A stretch of 64,000 bases of DNA from Bryopsis sp. KO-2023 (taxonomy: Eukaryota > Chlorophyta > Ulvophyceae > Bryopsidales > Bryopsidaceae). Location: contig BSYQ01000005.1 of NCBI GenBank assembly GCA_030272585.1, positions 6,789,501 to 6,853,500 on the forward strand, given 5' to 3'. The notes below the pieces were generated by a model. That model had not been told where the DNA came from. It ran no database searches and was given only the letters and a program-made list of their open reading frames with translations. Made by a program: the position numbers and the translations under genes. This document shows positions 19,551 through 29,549 of this stretch, piece by piece (positions within the stretch are counted from its first letter, which is position 1; every line of letters begins with the position of its first letter).

Positions 19551-20411
19551 ATGGAACCAGCAAACCAGGCCGCCCTTATCGTCTCAACCCCCGCTAGCAG
19601 CAGTGAACCAGCAGAGGCTGCCCCTGTGGTTATCCCTGCGGCAGCGGTGGAGAAAGCCGACGTGATCGAGGGGGCAGATGAGGTTGTGGCGTTTGAGGAG
19701 GCGGTGCAGGTCCTGCGGAAGAGGGCAGTCGACGTTGCGGAGTTGGAAAGGCTGAGGAGCAAGTGTCAAAAGGTGGAGCAGGAAAAGTGGAAGCTGCAAG
19801 GGTCTCTGAGTGCTGCCGAGAGTGAGCTGAAAGCGTGGCGAGAGTGGGCGAAGAAAATGCCGGTAACGCGGTTGGAGTCCGAAGAGGAGTTGTCCTTCGG
19901 CTTCCTGGACACAGGGCTCCCTGAACCAGAAAAACCTGCAGCAGACCAAAAGAGTGAGATGGAGACGGCGCTGAAAGAAACGGGACGTGGCTGTTCGCTT
20001 TGCTTCAAGACGGCGAGGTCTCTTGGGGCACCAGTGCGGGAGCTTCCATGTGGGAAGCACCGGGTATGCTGCAGGGACCTCTGTGTCCAGAGACTCTGGT
20101 ACGCGCCAGACGTAACGGTGGAGAGGACGAACCCAGACGGGAGCTTGGAGGTGGTTGGACGACTCAGTGGAACGCGAAAGGGGGTCTCGGTGGATGCGAC
20201 GAAAGAGTGCGGGCTGTGCAAGCTGCGGGAGCACACGGTCATGGCGCCGAGGGTGCTGACGTCTTTGCGGATTGCGGTCATCAGTCCACCCCTGCCAACG
20301 CAGCCAGCCTCCCCGGGACGAACCAATCGTGACTGCGTGCCGCTTCGAGAGATCCGCTGGAGTGTGCCCGCGCTTGCGCCAAAGAGGGGCTTGAAACGTC
20401 CGGCGACCTGA
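19551..20411 (+). CDS. ORF3 of B1, coiled-coil plus RING-like protein
   Basis: Starts at MEPANQAALIVSTPASSSEP, the start matched by B2; an in-frame ATG-like extension to 19455 is not conserved. About 287 residues. Residues about 60-105 are heptad-rich (ELERLRSKCQKVEQEKWKLQ). A Cys/His module follows: CSLC, then PCGKHRVC and DLC, then CGLC, the same order as in ORF3 of A and C. A basic tail ends in KRGLKRPAT. It starts 173 bases after pol. Function unknown. Confidence 0.7.
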   Translation: MEPANQAALIVSTPASSSEPAEAAPVVIPAAAVEKADVIEGADEVVAFEEAVQVLRKRAVDVAELERLRSKCQKVEQEKWKLQGSLSAAESELKAWREWAKKMPVTRLESEEELSFGFLDTGLPEPEKPAADQKSEMETALKETGRGCSLCFKTARSLGAPVRELPCGKHRVCCRDLCVQRLWYAPDVTVERTNPDGSLEVVGRLSGTRKGVSVDATKECGLCKLREHTVMAPRVLTSLRIAVISPPLPTQPASPGRTNRDCVPLREIRWSVPALAPKRGLKRPAT

Positions 20412-21464
20412 GGCAGGAATCGACAGGAGGTGTGATCATGGGAGTTGTGGCAGGATTGGAATGTGGTTTGCTCAGTGGGTGCAGTGAAAGAGTTGGTGAT
20501 TTGGGGCTGTCCAGTTTCTGGTGATCAGTGTGTTGGAAGTGGAATTTTTCAGGCAGGGTTAAACCCTTAGGGCTGTCCAGTTTCTGGTGATCAGTGTGTT
20601 GGAAGTGGAATTTTTCAGGCAGGGTTAAACCCTTAGGGCTGTCCAGTTTCTGGTGATCAGTGTGTTGGAGGTGGACAAGGATTTCTTTTGCAGTTTCTGA
20701 TCAGGTTGAGATGAAAACTCTGAAGTTTGCAACCTGTTTTTGGTTATGGAAATGGTTCACCTGTTGATACATTGCAAGTCCAGCAGGGTTAAGATGTTAT
20801 TGCTAGAGAATTCCAATCTGAAATAAGAGTGACTGAATTAACCAAAGGGGGAGTAAAGAATTGCATGGTGACCTTTGAAGGAAGTCCAGTCAAATGGGTT
20901 TTTATCTTTGTGAGGTTGGTATTTGTTGCCACTTGAGTATGGCTGGTTAAAAGGACAGATACAGCAACCTGCATGGAGTTTTTTATTTCAGTTTTGAATA
21001 TGGAAATTGGTTTGACAAATCAGTGGCAGAATTACAACACTTGAGGGGCTGGAAAAATGAGAGATTTGGGTTCTATTTCAGACTGCAGATGGAGTGCAGT
21101 GTTTGCTTGAAAGAAGGGCTCTGATTTCTCTATATTACAGGTCCATGGATAGTTTGTTGAGCTGAAACATTTCTGTGGGAAGTTTGGTCCCTGTGAAAGT
21201 TATGGTTGTGTCAGAGTGCATAAGGGATAGCAATTTCCAGTGGCAGGACTTAGTATGGTTAACTTTAATTTTGGACTTGATTATCAGTGACTGAAATCTG
21301 AAAGATGTTTTATTTTAATTCGATACATTGGGTTTGGTCTGAGTTGCAGATATGAATTTTCATTGGCAGAAGTTGGACTAAGAAGTTATTCACTGATATG
21401 GGTTTTGTTAGCTTGCAGTCTCTTGGGTTTTTCCTTTCTAAGTTGCAGTAGGGGCTACTGCAGT
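20412..21464 (+). other. B1 3' untranslated region with 66-bp repeats
   Basis: About 1 kb without a gene. A 66-bp unit beginning GGCTGTCCAGTTTCTGGTGA starts at 20505, 20571 and 20637 (the last partial). The same unit is in B2 in fewer copies (about 28312-28412, minus). The rest is A/T-richer non-coding sequence. Confidence 0.8.
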
Positions 21465-21479
21465 TCAGGTGGGGAGGAA
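21465..21479 (+). promoter_or_regulatory. B1 polypurine tract
   Basis: Purine-rich AGGTGGGGAGGAA directly before the 3' LTR start at 21480. B2 and E have matching tracts (GATGGGGAGGAA on their coding strand). Confidence 0.8.
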
Positions 21480-21828
21480 TGTAGTGAATCGCCTGATTCA
21501 GAGCCTGCTGGGCCCTGAATCAGGAGATCTGACTGTAGGTTGGCGAGCTGGCAGCTCAGCAGGTGTCCCTGCTGAACTGGCAGCTCAGAACATTCTGTGA
21601 TCTGACCTGATACAGTGATGGGTTCACTGTGTCAGCTCAGTAGTTGTCTGATCAGGGGATCAGGTCTTGTCAGAGGTGCTGCAGCAGGGTATTTGGGCAG
21701 CGCCTCTAGGGTATTGGTTCACTTGGTTTTAACCTAGCTTTAACCTTGTTTGGAGTGCTTTGCACCTTGGTCTCCCTTTGTTTCACCTTCAGCTTGGCTG
21801 GCAGACTTGCAGAGTCGCAGCCGTTGCA
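21480..21828 (+). repeat. B1 3' LTR
   Basis: 349 bp and about 98% like the 5' LTR by eye. Followed by the GTTTG duplication and then the rest of the A3 5' LTR. Confidence 0.92.
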
Positions 21829-22031
21829 GTTTGTGTGTGTGTGTGTGTTAAGTGTTTGCCTGACGCAATCACTTCCCAACCCAAGTGCTCTAGTAGCGTT
21901 CACAACCGCGCTAGCTAGAGAGTTGTCTAAAGCAACAAACCCCACAAGTATACTTGCGTTAGCCAGCAAGTTATCACGAATCCAACCAACACAGCCGACC
22001 ACTATTGCGTCACCCACAAGCTTCACTATCA
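21829..22031 (+). repeat. Second part of the A3 5' LTR
   Basis: Continues the family A LTR interrupted by B1 and ends CTTCACTATCA. The primer-binding motif TGGTTTCGGAGC follows at 22034-22045. Confidence 0.88.
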
Positions 22032-22176
22032 ATTGGTTTCGGAGCGAGGCAAGAACTTTAAGTTCTTGAGATCGAAACTTGTGAACGTGGCGCAACAAAC
22101 GTTTTTGTTTGTTTGTTTGGTAGAGAGAAACTCCAACCGTGGTTGTTGAGTACTCCCAAATAGTGGCTGAGAGACC

Positions 22177-24828
22177 ATGGCTGACCGTGAACACGCATTG
22201 GCAGTGCGCGAGCCTCAAGTTGAAGAGCCAGGGATTGAACCTGAGTTCGATGAGGAATTGCCTGACGCACCCAATGTGGTGTATCAACAAATAAACGTCC
22301 AGAACATCCACAATGTCCAGCAAGCAGCTGTCGACATAGACATGGGAGCTGATGCGGAAGCCTTAAGAGAGGATGTGGATGCGGTCCATGACCGTGTGGA
22401 CGATTTAGCCCACGGGCTAAGGGGTCACCTGCAGCAAGTTGACCAGACACTGGGGCAGAGGCTAGCCCATACTGAGGCCTCTGTGTCGAACCAACTGGCT
22501 GGCGCATCAGAGGTGATCGGGCAGGCGCTGGAAACACAGCACCAGCATGCGCAACAGGTTGAGGCCACACAGCATGCGGTGGTGTCGCAACAGGAGAAGC
22601 TGGATTCAGTAGCGGCTCAACATAGTCGATACGAGCAGAGGCTATTACGCCAAGATATCGACCATAGAAAAGAAAGAGCCGAGATCAGAGCTTCTGTGGA
22701 TGCAATAACGAGGAGAATGGATGCCGCAGACATTCTAGCGGACTCTCGTTTTGCTGACCTAAAAGAAACGGCTGAAGCATCTGCACTTCAGTTAAAACAA
22801 CTCTCCGAGTTATCCCTTGTTCAAGGGCGGAGAATTGAAGGCTTATTAGGAACTGTTGCGGATTCCAACGAAAAAGTCGAACGGACTCTAGAATTGTTTC
22901 GGGAGTCCTTGCACAAACAAGGTGCTGAGGTGAAGCGTTTGCAGAGCTCAAGAGTAGCAATTCAAAAAGATTTGATTGCCTTGGAGAAAAAGGCATCCAA
23001 AACCTGGGATCAGCAGCAAGATGCAGCTGATGTGGTTGCCTTAAGATTATCTGGCCTGGAACAAAGCATGGAGGATGTGAGTGGCGGAAGTCAGAGTGCC
23101 CAAAGTGGAAGTGATGCTCGAGCAGTATCACCAGAGCGAGAAGAATCAACTTCTCCTGAGCCTGAGGACTCAGCCTTTGGGATGCCGCTGCCGAAGAAAT
23201 CAGTAAAGCAGTTGGCTGCATCATGGCCGCCACTAGACCAGAGCTTCGCGGTAGGAATGGTTGGGGCAGGAACCTCAACAATACCGGCTCCTCCAGCAGT
23301 ACAGGCCGAGGAGGGTGAAATTGTTGCTGCAGAAGCACCACCATGCACTGCAGTGGACAGCGCACCAGACGCTGATTTCACATTCCCTCAATTGATACCT
23401 CCAAGTACAAGAGCTCAGCCTGGAGTACGCATCTCAGAACCCGACTCTGCCGATGGATCACGTAGACCCACACGAACTAACCCAAGAGTTCTCTCCTCAG
23501 CAGAAGTGTTATATCAAATTGACCTTGAGCGTGCTAAGGCACAGGTCAGAGAAGAGAAGGGAAAAGAACCCATGCAGATCCCCACACGTACTGGAAGATT
23601 GGGACTTGGGTTAAGTGCTTTGGGAGCAAGGGTAGAAAACAATCCCTTTGCTGCACTTGGTTCATATGAGTCTACTGGTGGACCCAGTCGAGTTCCTCGC
23701 ATGCGAGGTAACTTTGGAGACCCTGGTGATGACGACCCAGATGATGATGGCGGTGATGATTACCGCGACAGACGAAACCGCCCACCTTCCCGCATTCCAG
23801 GTGCGCCTGATGGCGGAGGAGGTGGTGGCGGCGGTGGAGATGGTGGAGGCGGTGGACCTCCCGGTGGACCTCCTGGTGGAGGTGGAGGTGGAGGTGGCGC
23901 TGGACCAGCAGGCCCAGGACCTCCTAGGCAAGGACAGTGGTTGCCTAGCACCGTCAAGTTGCAAATGCCTCGCGCATTTAACGGAAGTGGAGAACCAAAA
24001 GCCCGTAAATGGCAAGTGCTCATGACGCGGTACTTGAGAACCTGCGGAGTGCATGAAGCACAGTGGCAATCGATTATGGCCACTAACCTTTATGGGGCTG
24101 CCTCGGATTGGTTAACGATGCAAGAGTTGAAAATTCACCGAGGTGAAAGACCACCCTTCCGTGACTGGATGGACTTCATGGATGGCTTAGCTACAGCTTT
24201 CGAATTCTCTAGTGATCGAGATGAAGCGTGGCGTGACCTCCACAAACTCAAGCAGACTGGAACAGTGAAACAGTTTGTAAAAGAGTTTCAGCGTTTGGTC
24301 TTGAGAATTCCAGACCTCGAAGAGGATCACCAGTATTTGCTCTTCGTTGATGGACTCAAGAGTGAAGTTCAAAAGCTGGTCGCTGCAACGGTACCTCGAG
24401 ATGTCGAGGCTGCCATCATATCCGCCGAACGATTGGAAGCCCTTGGAGTTGGAACACAAGGCCAAGGAGGGCAGACCAATCAGAAAAAGAAAGGAGTCTG
24501 GCGTGGTGGAAGAAAGAAGAAAGGCCAGAATCAGGGTCAGCAGCAGCAGAACCCTACACCACCAGCCCAAGCACCACCACAAGCTGCCGCAGGAGTGCAA
24601 CAGCAGCAGCAACAGCAACAAGGACGAGGAGGAGGACGTGGTGGTGGTGGACGTGGACGCGGTGGTGGGAACCGTGGAAGAGGACAAGCCAATCAGGGAA
24701 GACAGAACCCTCAGGGAGGAGGGGGATATAATTGTTATCTTTGTGGAAAGAAAGGTCACCCTGTGAGGCAATGTCCTAGATTGGAGGAGGTGAAAAACCT
24801 CCCCGATGTAAAAAAAATGTTAAACTGA
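22177..24828 (+). CDS. gag: Gag of A3 (family A)
   Basis: 883 residues, unusually long for a Ty3-type Gag. An acidic start (EPEFDEELPDAP) precedes a long coiled coil (about 60-300). A Ser/Glu linker (about 300-470) and Asp-rich then Gly-rich segments (about 510-585) follow. The capsid region is about 590-740. Then come a Gln-run, an RGG-rich stretch (about 800-850) and one CCHC knuckle (CYLCGKKGHPVRQC). The extra coiled coil may add an assembly contact. The gag frame is open, but A3 as a whole is broken. Confidence 0.9.
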   Translation: MADREHALAVREPQVEEPGIEPEFDEELPDAPNVVYQQINVQNIHNVQQAAVDIDMGADAEALREDVDAVHDRVDDLAHGLRGHLQQVDQTLGQRLAHTEASVSNQLAGASEVIGQALETQHQHAQQVEATQHAVVSQQEKLDSVAAQHSRYEQRLLRQDIDHRKERAEIRASVDAITRRMDAADILADSRFADLKETAEASALQLKQLSELSLVQGRRIEGLLGTVADSNEKVERTLELFRESLHKQGAEVKRLQSSRVAIQKDLIALEKKASKTWDQQQDAADVVALRLSGLEQSMEDVSGGSQSAQSGSDARAVSPEREESTSPEPEDSAFGMPLPKKSVKQLAASWPPLDQSFAVGMVGAGTSTIPAPPAVQAEEGEIVAAEAPPCTAVDSAPDADFTFPQLIPPSTRAQPGVRISEPDSADGSRRPTRTNPRVLSSAEVLYQIDLERAKAQVREEKGKEPMQIPTRTGRLGLGLSALGARVENNPFAALGSYESTGGPSRVPRMRGNFGDPGDDDPDDDGGDDYRDRRNRPPSRIPGAPDGGGGGGGGGDGGGGGPPGGPPGGGGGGGGAGPAGPGPPRQGQWLPSTVKLQMPRAFNGSGEPKARKWQVLMTRYLRTCGVHEAQWQSIMATNLYGAASDWLTMQELKIHRGERPPFRDWMDFMDGLATAFEFSSDRDEAWRDLHKLKQTGTVKQFVKEFQRLVLRIPDLEEDHQYLLFVDGLKSEVQKLVAATVPRDVEAAIISAERLEALGVGTQGQGGQTNQKKKGVWRGGRKKKGQNQGQQQQNPTPPAQAPPQAAAGVQQQQQQQQGRGGGRGGGGRGRGGGNRGRGQANQGRQNPQGGGGYNCYLCGKKGHPVRQCPRLEEVKNLPDVKKMLN
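24810..24816 (+). promoter_or_regulatory. Candidate -1 frameshift site of A3
   Basis: A_AAA_AAA in the gag frame (GTA AAA AAA ATG), four codons before the gag stop, with pol in the -1 frame. It fits the X_XXY_YYZ slippery rule. Conserved in A1 and A2. Confidence 0.65.
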
Positions 24829-25085
24829 CCGCCAGGCAGGAAACTGCTTCGTCTGAGCCTGGCCGACGCAAACGTCGTAAGCGAAACAGAGTTCGTAGGC
24901 GGCGTAGGAAGCATAGATCAAAAGTAGGTGCCTCGAAAAAGGTTAAAAGTACTCACAGCGGAAAACCTGAGGAGCGGACTAGTACACCGCGTGAAGAGAG
25001 AACAGAGACACTCTCCACATCTACCCAATCGGCACATGACAACTGCGATTGGAAAAATGAACAGAAGGAAAGCACACCGGATGAG

Positions 25086-27104
25086 ATGGACGTGCCTCAT
25101 GCGTCATCTACATCTCTTCCCTCTGTTAGTGAATCTGTGGGCTCATTGGAGTCGCAGAGTAGTCTACAGGAGTCCCTGCCTGCAGACGTAGACGATAGTG
25201 GGTCAGAAACAACCCAGCGGTCTACCACAGAGCGAGTTAATGTGTCAGAAGTTCGATCAACTTCGTCAACCAAGGGTGACACATGCCCTCTGTTAAAAAT
25301 TCAAGAAGTGCCCGTGAGAGGGTACGAAGTAAAAGCACGGATCAAGACCACGGACCTTTATGCATTCATTGATTGTGGAAGTACCGCAAACTATATCAAT
25401 GATAAGGTAGCGCGTGATCTCGGGTTGTCGATTACACCAAGCTCAAAGAGAGCAATGTTGGCAAACGGAGATATCAAAGAACTGGCTGGCAGCTGTAACA
25501 ACCTCCGAGTAAAGATAGGAGGGCTGAAGTGCAAAATGAAAGCGGATCTGTTCCCAGACCTTGGCTATGACTTAATCTTAGGCATGCCTTGGTTGCAGAA
25601 AGAAAACCCCCGCATAGACTTTCAGCAAAATGAGATTTCAGTTTGCAAAAACAGCCAAGTGTTTCATCTTCCGTTGCGTCATCCAACCCAAGAGAGTATT
25701 GAACCTGAACGAAAAGTACAGTCGATACTGCAGGAAGTGCCAGTGACTGAGTGTTCTGCTAAGAGAATGATGCGTCATCTCAAAACAGAGACAGCATTCA
25801 TGGTTGTAGTGCAAGAGTCTGAAGAAAAAGCTTTAGGCCAACATGAATTGCCTGACGCAATAGAGCGAACACAGCCATTCAACACTGAGGATGAGATTGG
25901 CAAACTTATTCGTTCAGACACCCCTGCTGAAATTAAAAAGGTGGTAGAAACACACCGTGGTGTGTTCCCTCGTGATTTACCCCCAGGGATCCCTCCGAAG
26001 AGAAAAGGTCATGAGTTTAAGATAGACCTGGAGGATCCAACACCTATCCATCGTCCAATATACAAGCTTTCACCAGCAGAGCTGGATGAAGTGAAAGCAC
26101 AAGTGGACTACCTTCTGGAACAGAAGAAAATCAAACCATCCGAGTCCCCTTGGGGCGCGCCAATCCTATTTGTACCGAAAAAGGATGGAGGCATAAGGAT
26201 GTGTGTGGATTACAGGTGGATCAATAAGGTGACGGTAAAAAACCGATATCCTTTACCCCTGCCAGAAGAATTGATGGATAGAGTGTTCAAAGCCAAAGTG
26301 TTCTCAAAGTTAGATCTGCGATCAGGCTACTGGCAATTTCCAGTAAGGCCATCTGATACGGATAAAACAGCGTTCCGCACGAGATACGGTCACTTTGAGT
26401 TTTTGGTAGCGCCTTTTGGGCTAACCAATTGCCCAGCGCAATTCCAAACTCTAGTGCAAGACCTACTCACAGAGTTTTTAGATGATTTTGTTGTTGTCTT
26501 TATTGATGACATACTCATCTTCTCTGAAAACATGGAACAGCATGCCGAACACTTAGAGAAAGTCCTGGCGCGACTAGCAGAATATCAGCTTTTTGCTAAG
26601 GCAAGTAAAAGTGAGCTGGCTGTCGCAACAGTAGACTATCTTGGCTACCGCATTAGCGGAAGTGGGTTAGAACCACAGGAACAAAAAGTGAAGGCAGTGA
26701 AGGAGTGGAAGGAACTACAGAGTGTTAGCGATGTACGTAGTTTCCTTGGAATGGTTTCATACTACAGGAAATTCATTCCCCAGTTTGCACATGTTGCTGG
26801 ACCACTCCATGACTTAGTGAAAAAAGACCATCCCTGGAGATGGGGACAGGTGGAGCGTGGCGCATTCAATGAACTGAAAAAGCGTCTAAGTCAAGCTCCC
26901 GTCCTTATTTTTCCAGATGCGTCCCTGCCTTACACTGTGATCACTGATGCGTCGAATGAGGCCATCGGTGCCGTGTTAACACAGGATCACGGAGAGGGGC
27001 TACAGCCAATAGCTTACCTCTCACGTAGATTCAAGCCTGCCGAGCTTAACTATGCACCATACGACAAAGAGTTGTGTGCAATATGTTATGCGATGGTGCA
27101 GTGG
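25086..27104 (+). pseudogene. pol: Pol of A3, first piece
   Basis: Holds the protease (DCG motif), reverse transcriptase (FIDD) and the first part of RNase H, nearly identical to A2 pol. It stops at the B2 insertion (target duplication AGTGG at 27100-27104). Confidence 0.9.
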
Positions 27105-27568
27105 TGTAAAGACTGCGCTGTAGACTGCGACTCTGAAGCAGTCTGCCAGCCTGAAACAACAGCCTAGAAGGCTGCAACAAGTTCTGACACGAGAGAGCGG
27201 GAGAGAGAGAGTGTTCAACCCCAAAATCGAGTTACAAGAATACCCTGAGGTGCTGCCCAAATACCCTAGGCTGCACCTCTGATCCAAACTGATCGTTCAA
27301 GGTCCTATCCATCAACATGACCTGACAGTCTGCCTCAGTGTCAGGTCCCCTGTCTGAAACCTTCTGAGCTGCCAGCCCTGCAGAAAAGCGTCTGCTGAGC
27401 TGTCAGCCCCCATTCACAGATCTAAGGGTTCCGCTCTGCTGCAGCAAACCGGCTGCAGCATTGCTGGTTCCCTAGAACTGCAGGCCTGTCAGTTCCCCTG
27501 AACTGCAGGTCTGCCAGTTCTCCTGAACTGAGGATCTGACAGTTCCCCTGAACTGCAGAATCCTTACA
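27105..27568 (-). repeat. B2 3' LTR
   Basis: 464 bp, on the plus strand TGTAAAGACTGCGC to GAATCCTTACA. The polypurine tract lies immediately to the right (27569-27582). Confidence 0.93.
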
Positions 27569-28497
27569 TTCCTCCCCATCTAGTTGGCAGTAGTCCCTTA
27601 CTGCCTCAAGAGATGATGTTAACAACCTTTGCCCCTTTTTGGATTTCATCTTTTTTTTTTTTTTAACTTCTCTGCCACAGAAACTGGGTTTCGAAAGGGG
27701 TTATGTTATATAAGGAAGTCAAAGCAGTTCTGCAAAAACACTGTATTCAGGAAATTGTCCCAATGCAACAGAAACCCAAAATGCCCTGAAAAATCAATTG
27801 GTAACACCCTTGCTGGAAAATTACAACCTGAAGTGTTTGTTTCTGCCACCATCTTGCACTACCCAGAAAATCCAGAAAAACTGCCTTATAAAAGAAAACT
27901 CAAAGCAACAAGGAAATCATAGTCAGTTTAATTCTGCCTTCCCTAGAAGATTTTCCTACAGCCCACAAGGTCAGCTGAGACACCAAAACTTTTTGGCAAA
28001 CAAAAACCCCCTTTTCTTGCAGAATACCTGAGTCACCTGATTACCCAATCCATTGCAAACTCTGTATAATAAAAACCCATTTGACTGGACTTCCCTCAAA
28101 GGTCACCATGCAATTCTTTACTCTCCCTTTGGCTAATTCAGTACCTCTTATTTCAGATTGCAAATATGGAATTCCCTAGCAATAACATCTTACCCCTGCT
28201 GGACTTGCATTGTATCAACAGGTGAACCATTTTCATAACCAAAACAGGTTGCAAACTTCAGAGTTTTCATCTCAACCTGATCAGAAACTGCAAAAAGATC
28301 CTTGTCCACCTCCAACACACTGATCACCAGAAACTGGACAGCCCTAAGGGTTTAACCCTGCCTGAAAAATTCCACTTCCAACACACTGATCACCAGAAAC
28401 TGGACAGCCCCAAATCACCAACTCTTTCACTGCACCCCCTGAGCAAACCACATTCAATCATCAACTCCCATGGTCACACCTCCTGTCGATTCCTGCC
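27569..28497 (-). other. B2 3' untranslated region
   Basis: About 930 bases between ORF3 and the 3' LTR, with no gene seen. It includes a T-run at about 27650-27664 and one full plus one partial copy of the 66-bp repeat found in B1 (about 28312-28412). Confidence 0.75.
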
Positions 28498-29364
28498 TCA
28501 GGTCGCCGGACGTTTCAAGCCCCTCTTTGGCGCAAGCGCGGGCACACTCCAGCGGATCTCTCGAAGTGGCACGCAGTCACGATTGGTTCGTCCCGGGGAG
28601 GCTGGCTGCGTTGGCAGGGGTGGACTGATGACCGCAATCCGCAAGGACGTCAGCACCCTCGGCGCCATGACCGTGTGCTCCCGCAGCTGGCACAGCCCGC
28701 ACTCTTTCGTCGCATCCACCGAGACCCCCTTTCGCGTTTCGCTGAGTCGTCCAACCACCTCCAAGCTCCCGTCTGGGTTCGTTCTCTCCACCGTTACGTC
28801 TGGCGCGTACCAGAGTCTCTGGACACAGAGGTCCCTGCAGCATACCCTGTGCTTCCCACATGGAAGCTCCCGAACTGGTGCCCCAAGAGACCTCGCCGTC
28901 TTGAAGCAAAGCGAACAGCCACGTCCCGTTTCTTTCAGCGCCGTCTCCATCTCACTCTTTTGGTCTGCTGCAGGTTTTTCTGGTTCAGGGAGCCCTGTGT
29001 CCAGGAAGCCGAAGGACAACTCCTCTTCGGAATCCAACCGCGTTACCGGCATTTTCTTCGCCCACTCTCGCCACGCTCTCAGCTCACTCTCGGCAGCACT
29101 CAGAGACCCTTGCAGCTTCCACTTTTCCTGCTCCACCTTTTGACACTTGCTCCTCAGCCTTTCCAACTCCGCGACGTCGACTGCCCTCTTCCGCAGGACC
29201 TGCACCGCCTCCTCAAACGCCACAACCTCATCTGCCCCCTTGATCACGTCGGCTTTCTCCACCGCTGCCGCAGGGATAACCACAGGGGCAGCCTCTGCTG
29301 GCTCACTGCTGCTGGCGGGGGTTGAGACGATAAGGGCGGCCTGGTTTGCTGGTTGCTGATCCAT
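28498..29364 (-). CDS. ORF3 of B2, coiled-coil plus RING-like protein
   Basis: 288 residues starting MDQQPANQAALIVSTPASSS. A heptad-rich stretch covers about 65-105. The Cys/His module reads CSLC, PCGKHRVC, DLC and CGLC (about 175-245), and the C-terminus is basic. It is very close to ORF3 of B1, much closer than the surrounding LTRs are, which suggests that the protein is under constraint or recently exchanged. No membrane segment. Function unknown. Confidence 0.72.
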   Translation of the reverse strand: MDQQPANQAALIVSTPASSSEPAEAAPVVIPAAAVEKADVIKGADEVVAFEEAVQVLRKRAVDVAELERLRSKCQKVEQEKWKLQGSLSAAESELRAWREWAKKMPVTRLDSEEELSFGFLDTGLPEPEKPAADQKSEMETALKETGRGCSLCFKTARSLGAPVRELPCGKHRVCCRDLCVQRLWYAPDVTVERTNPDGSLEVVGRLSETRKGVSVDATKECGLCQLREHTVMAPRVLTSLRIAVISPPLPTQPASPGRTNRDCVPLREIRWSVPALAPKRGLKRPAT

Positions 29365-29549
29365 GTTGATTCCTTTTTTCTTTTCCCTTTCCGAACGATA
29401 GGCTCCTCTTTCTCTCTTCTTGCTCTGCGCACGTAACTTGCTAGACAGTTTCCGACTCCAGTATACTGCACACCTATTTCCGTTTCTGTCAGAGGTTGCT
29501 TCAGTCTGTCAGAGACATCAACCTGTCACCTCTGCTTGATCTAGTCCTT

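Larger units (their letters stand above)
12464..21828 (+). mobile_element. Element B1, Ty3/Gypsy chromovirus with ORF0 and ORF3
   Basis: A complete-looking element of 9365 bp. LTRs are 12464-12813 and 21480-21828, target duplication GTTTG (12459-12463 and 21829-21833), inserted in the 5' LTR of A3. Order: LTR, primer site, repeat-rich leader, two small ORF0 genes, gag, pol, ORF3, long 3' untranslated region, polypurine tract, LTR. All main frames are open. The LTRs differ at roughly half a dozen positions by eye (about 98% alike), so B1 is older than B2, C and A2. Confidence 0.93.

Noticed and set aside
23662-24083. Pro-rich and Ser/Thr-rich frames antisense to the Gly-rich part of A gag (also at 723-1144, 10091-10512, 39345-39766)
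   Set aside because: They are shadows of GGN repeats on the coding strand and repeat wherever gag repeats.
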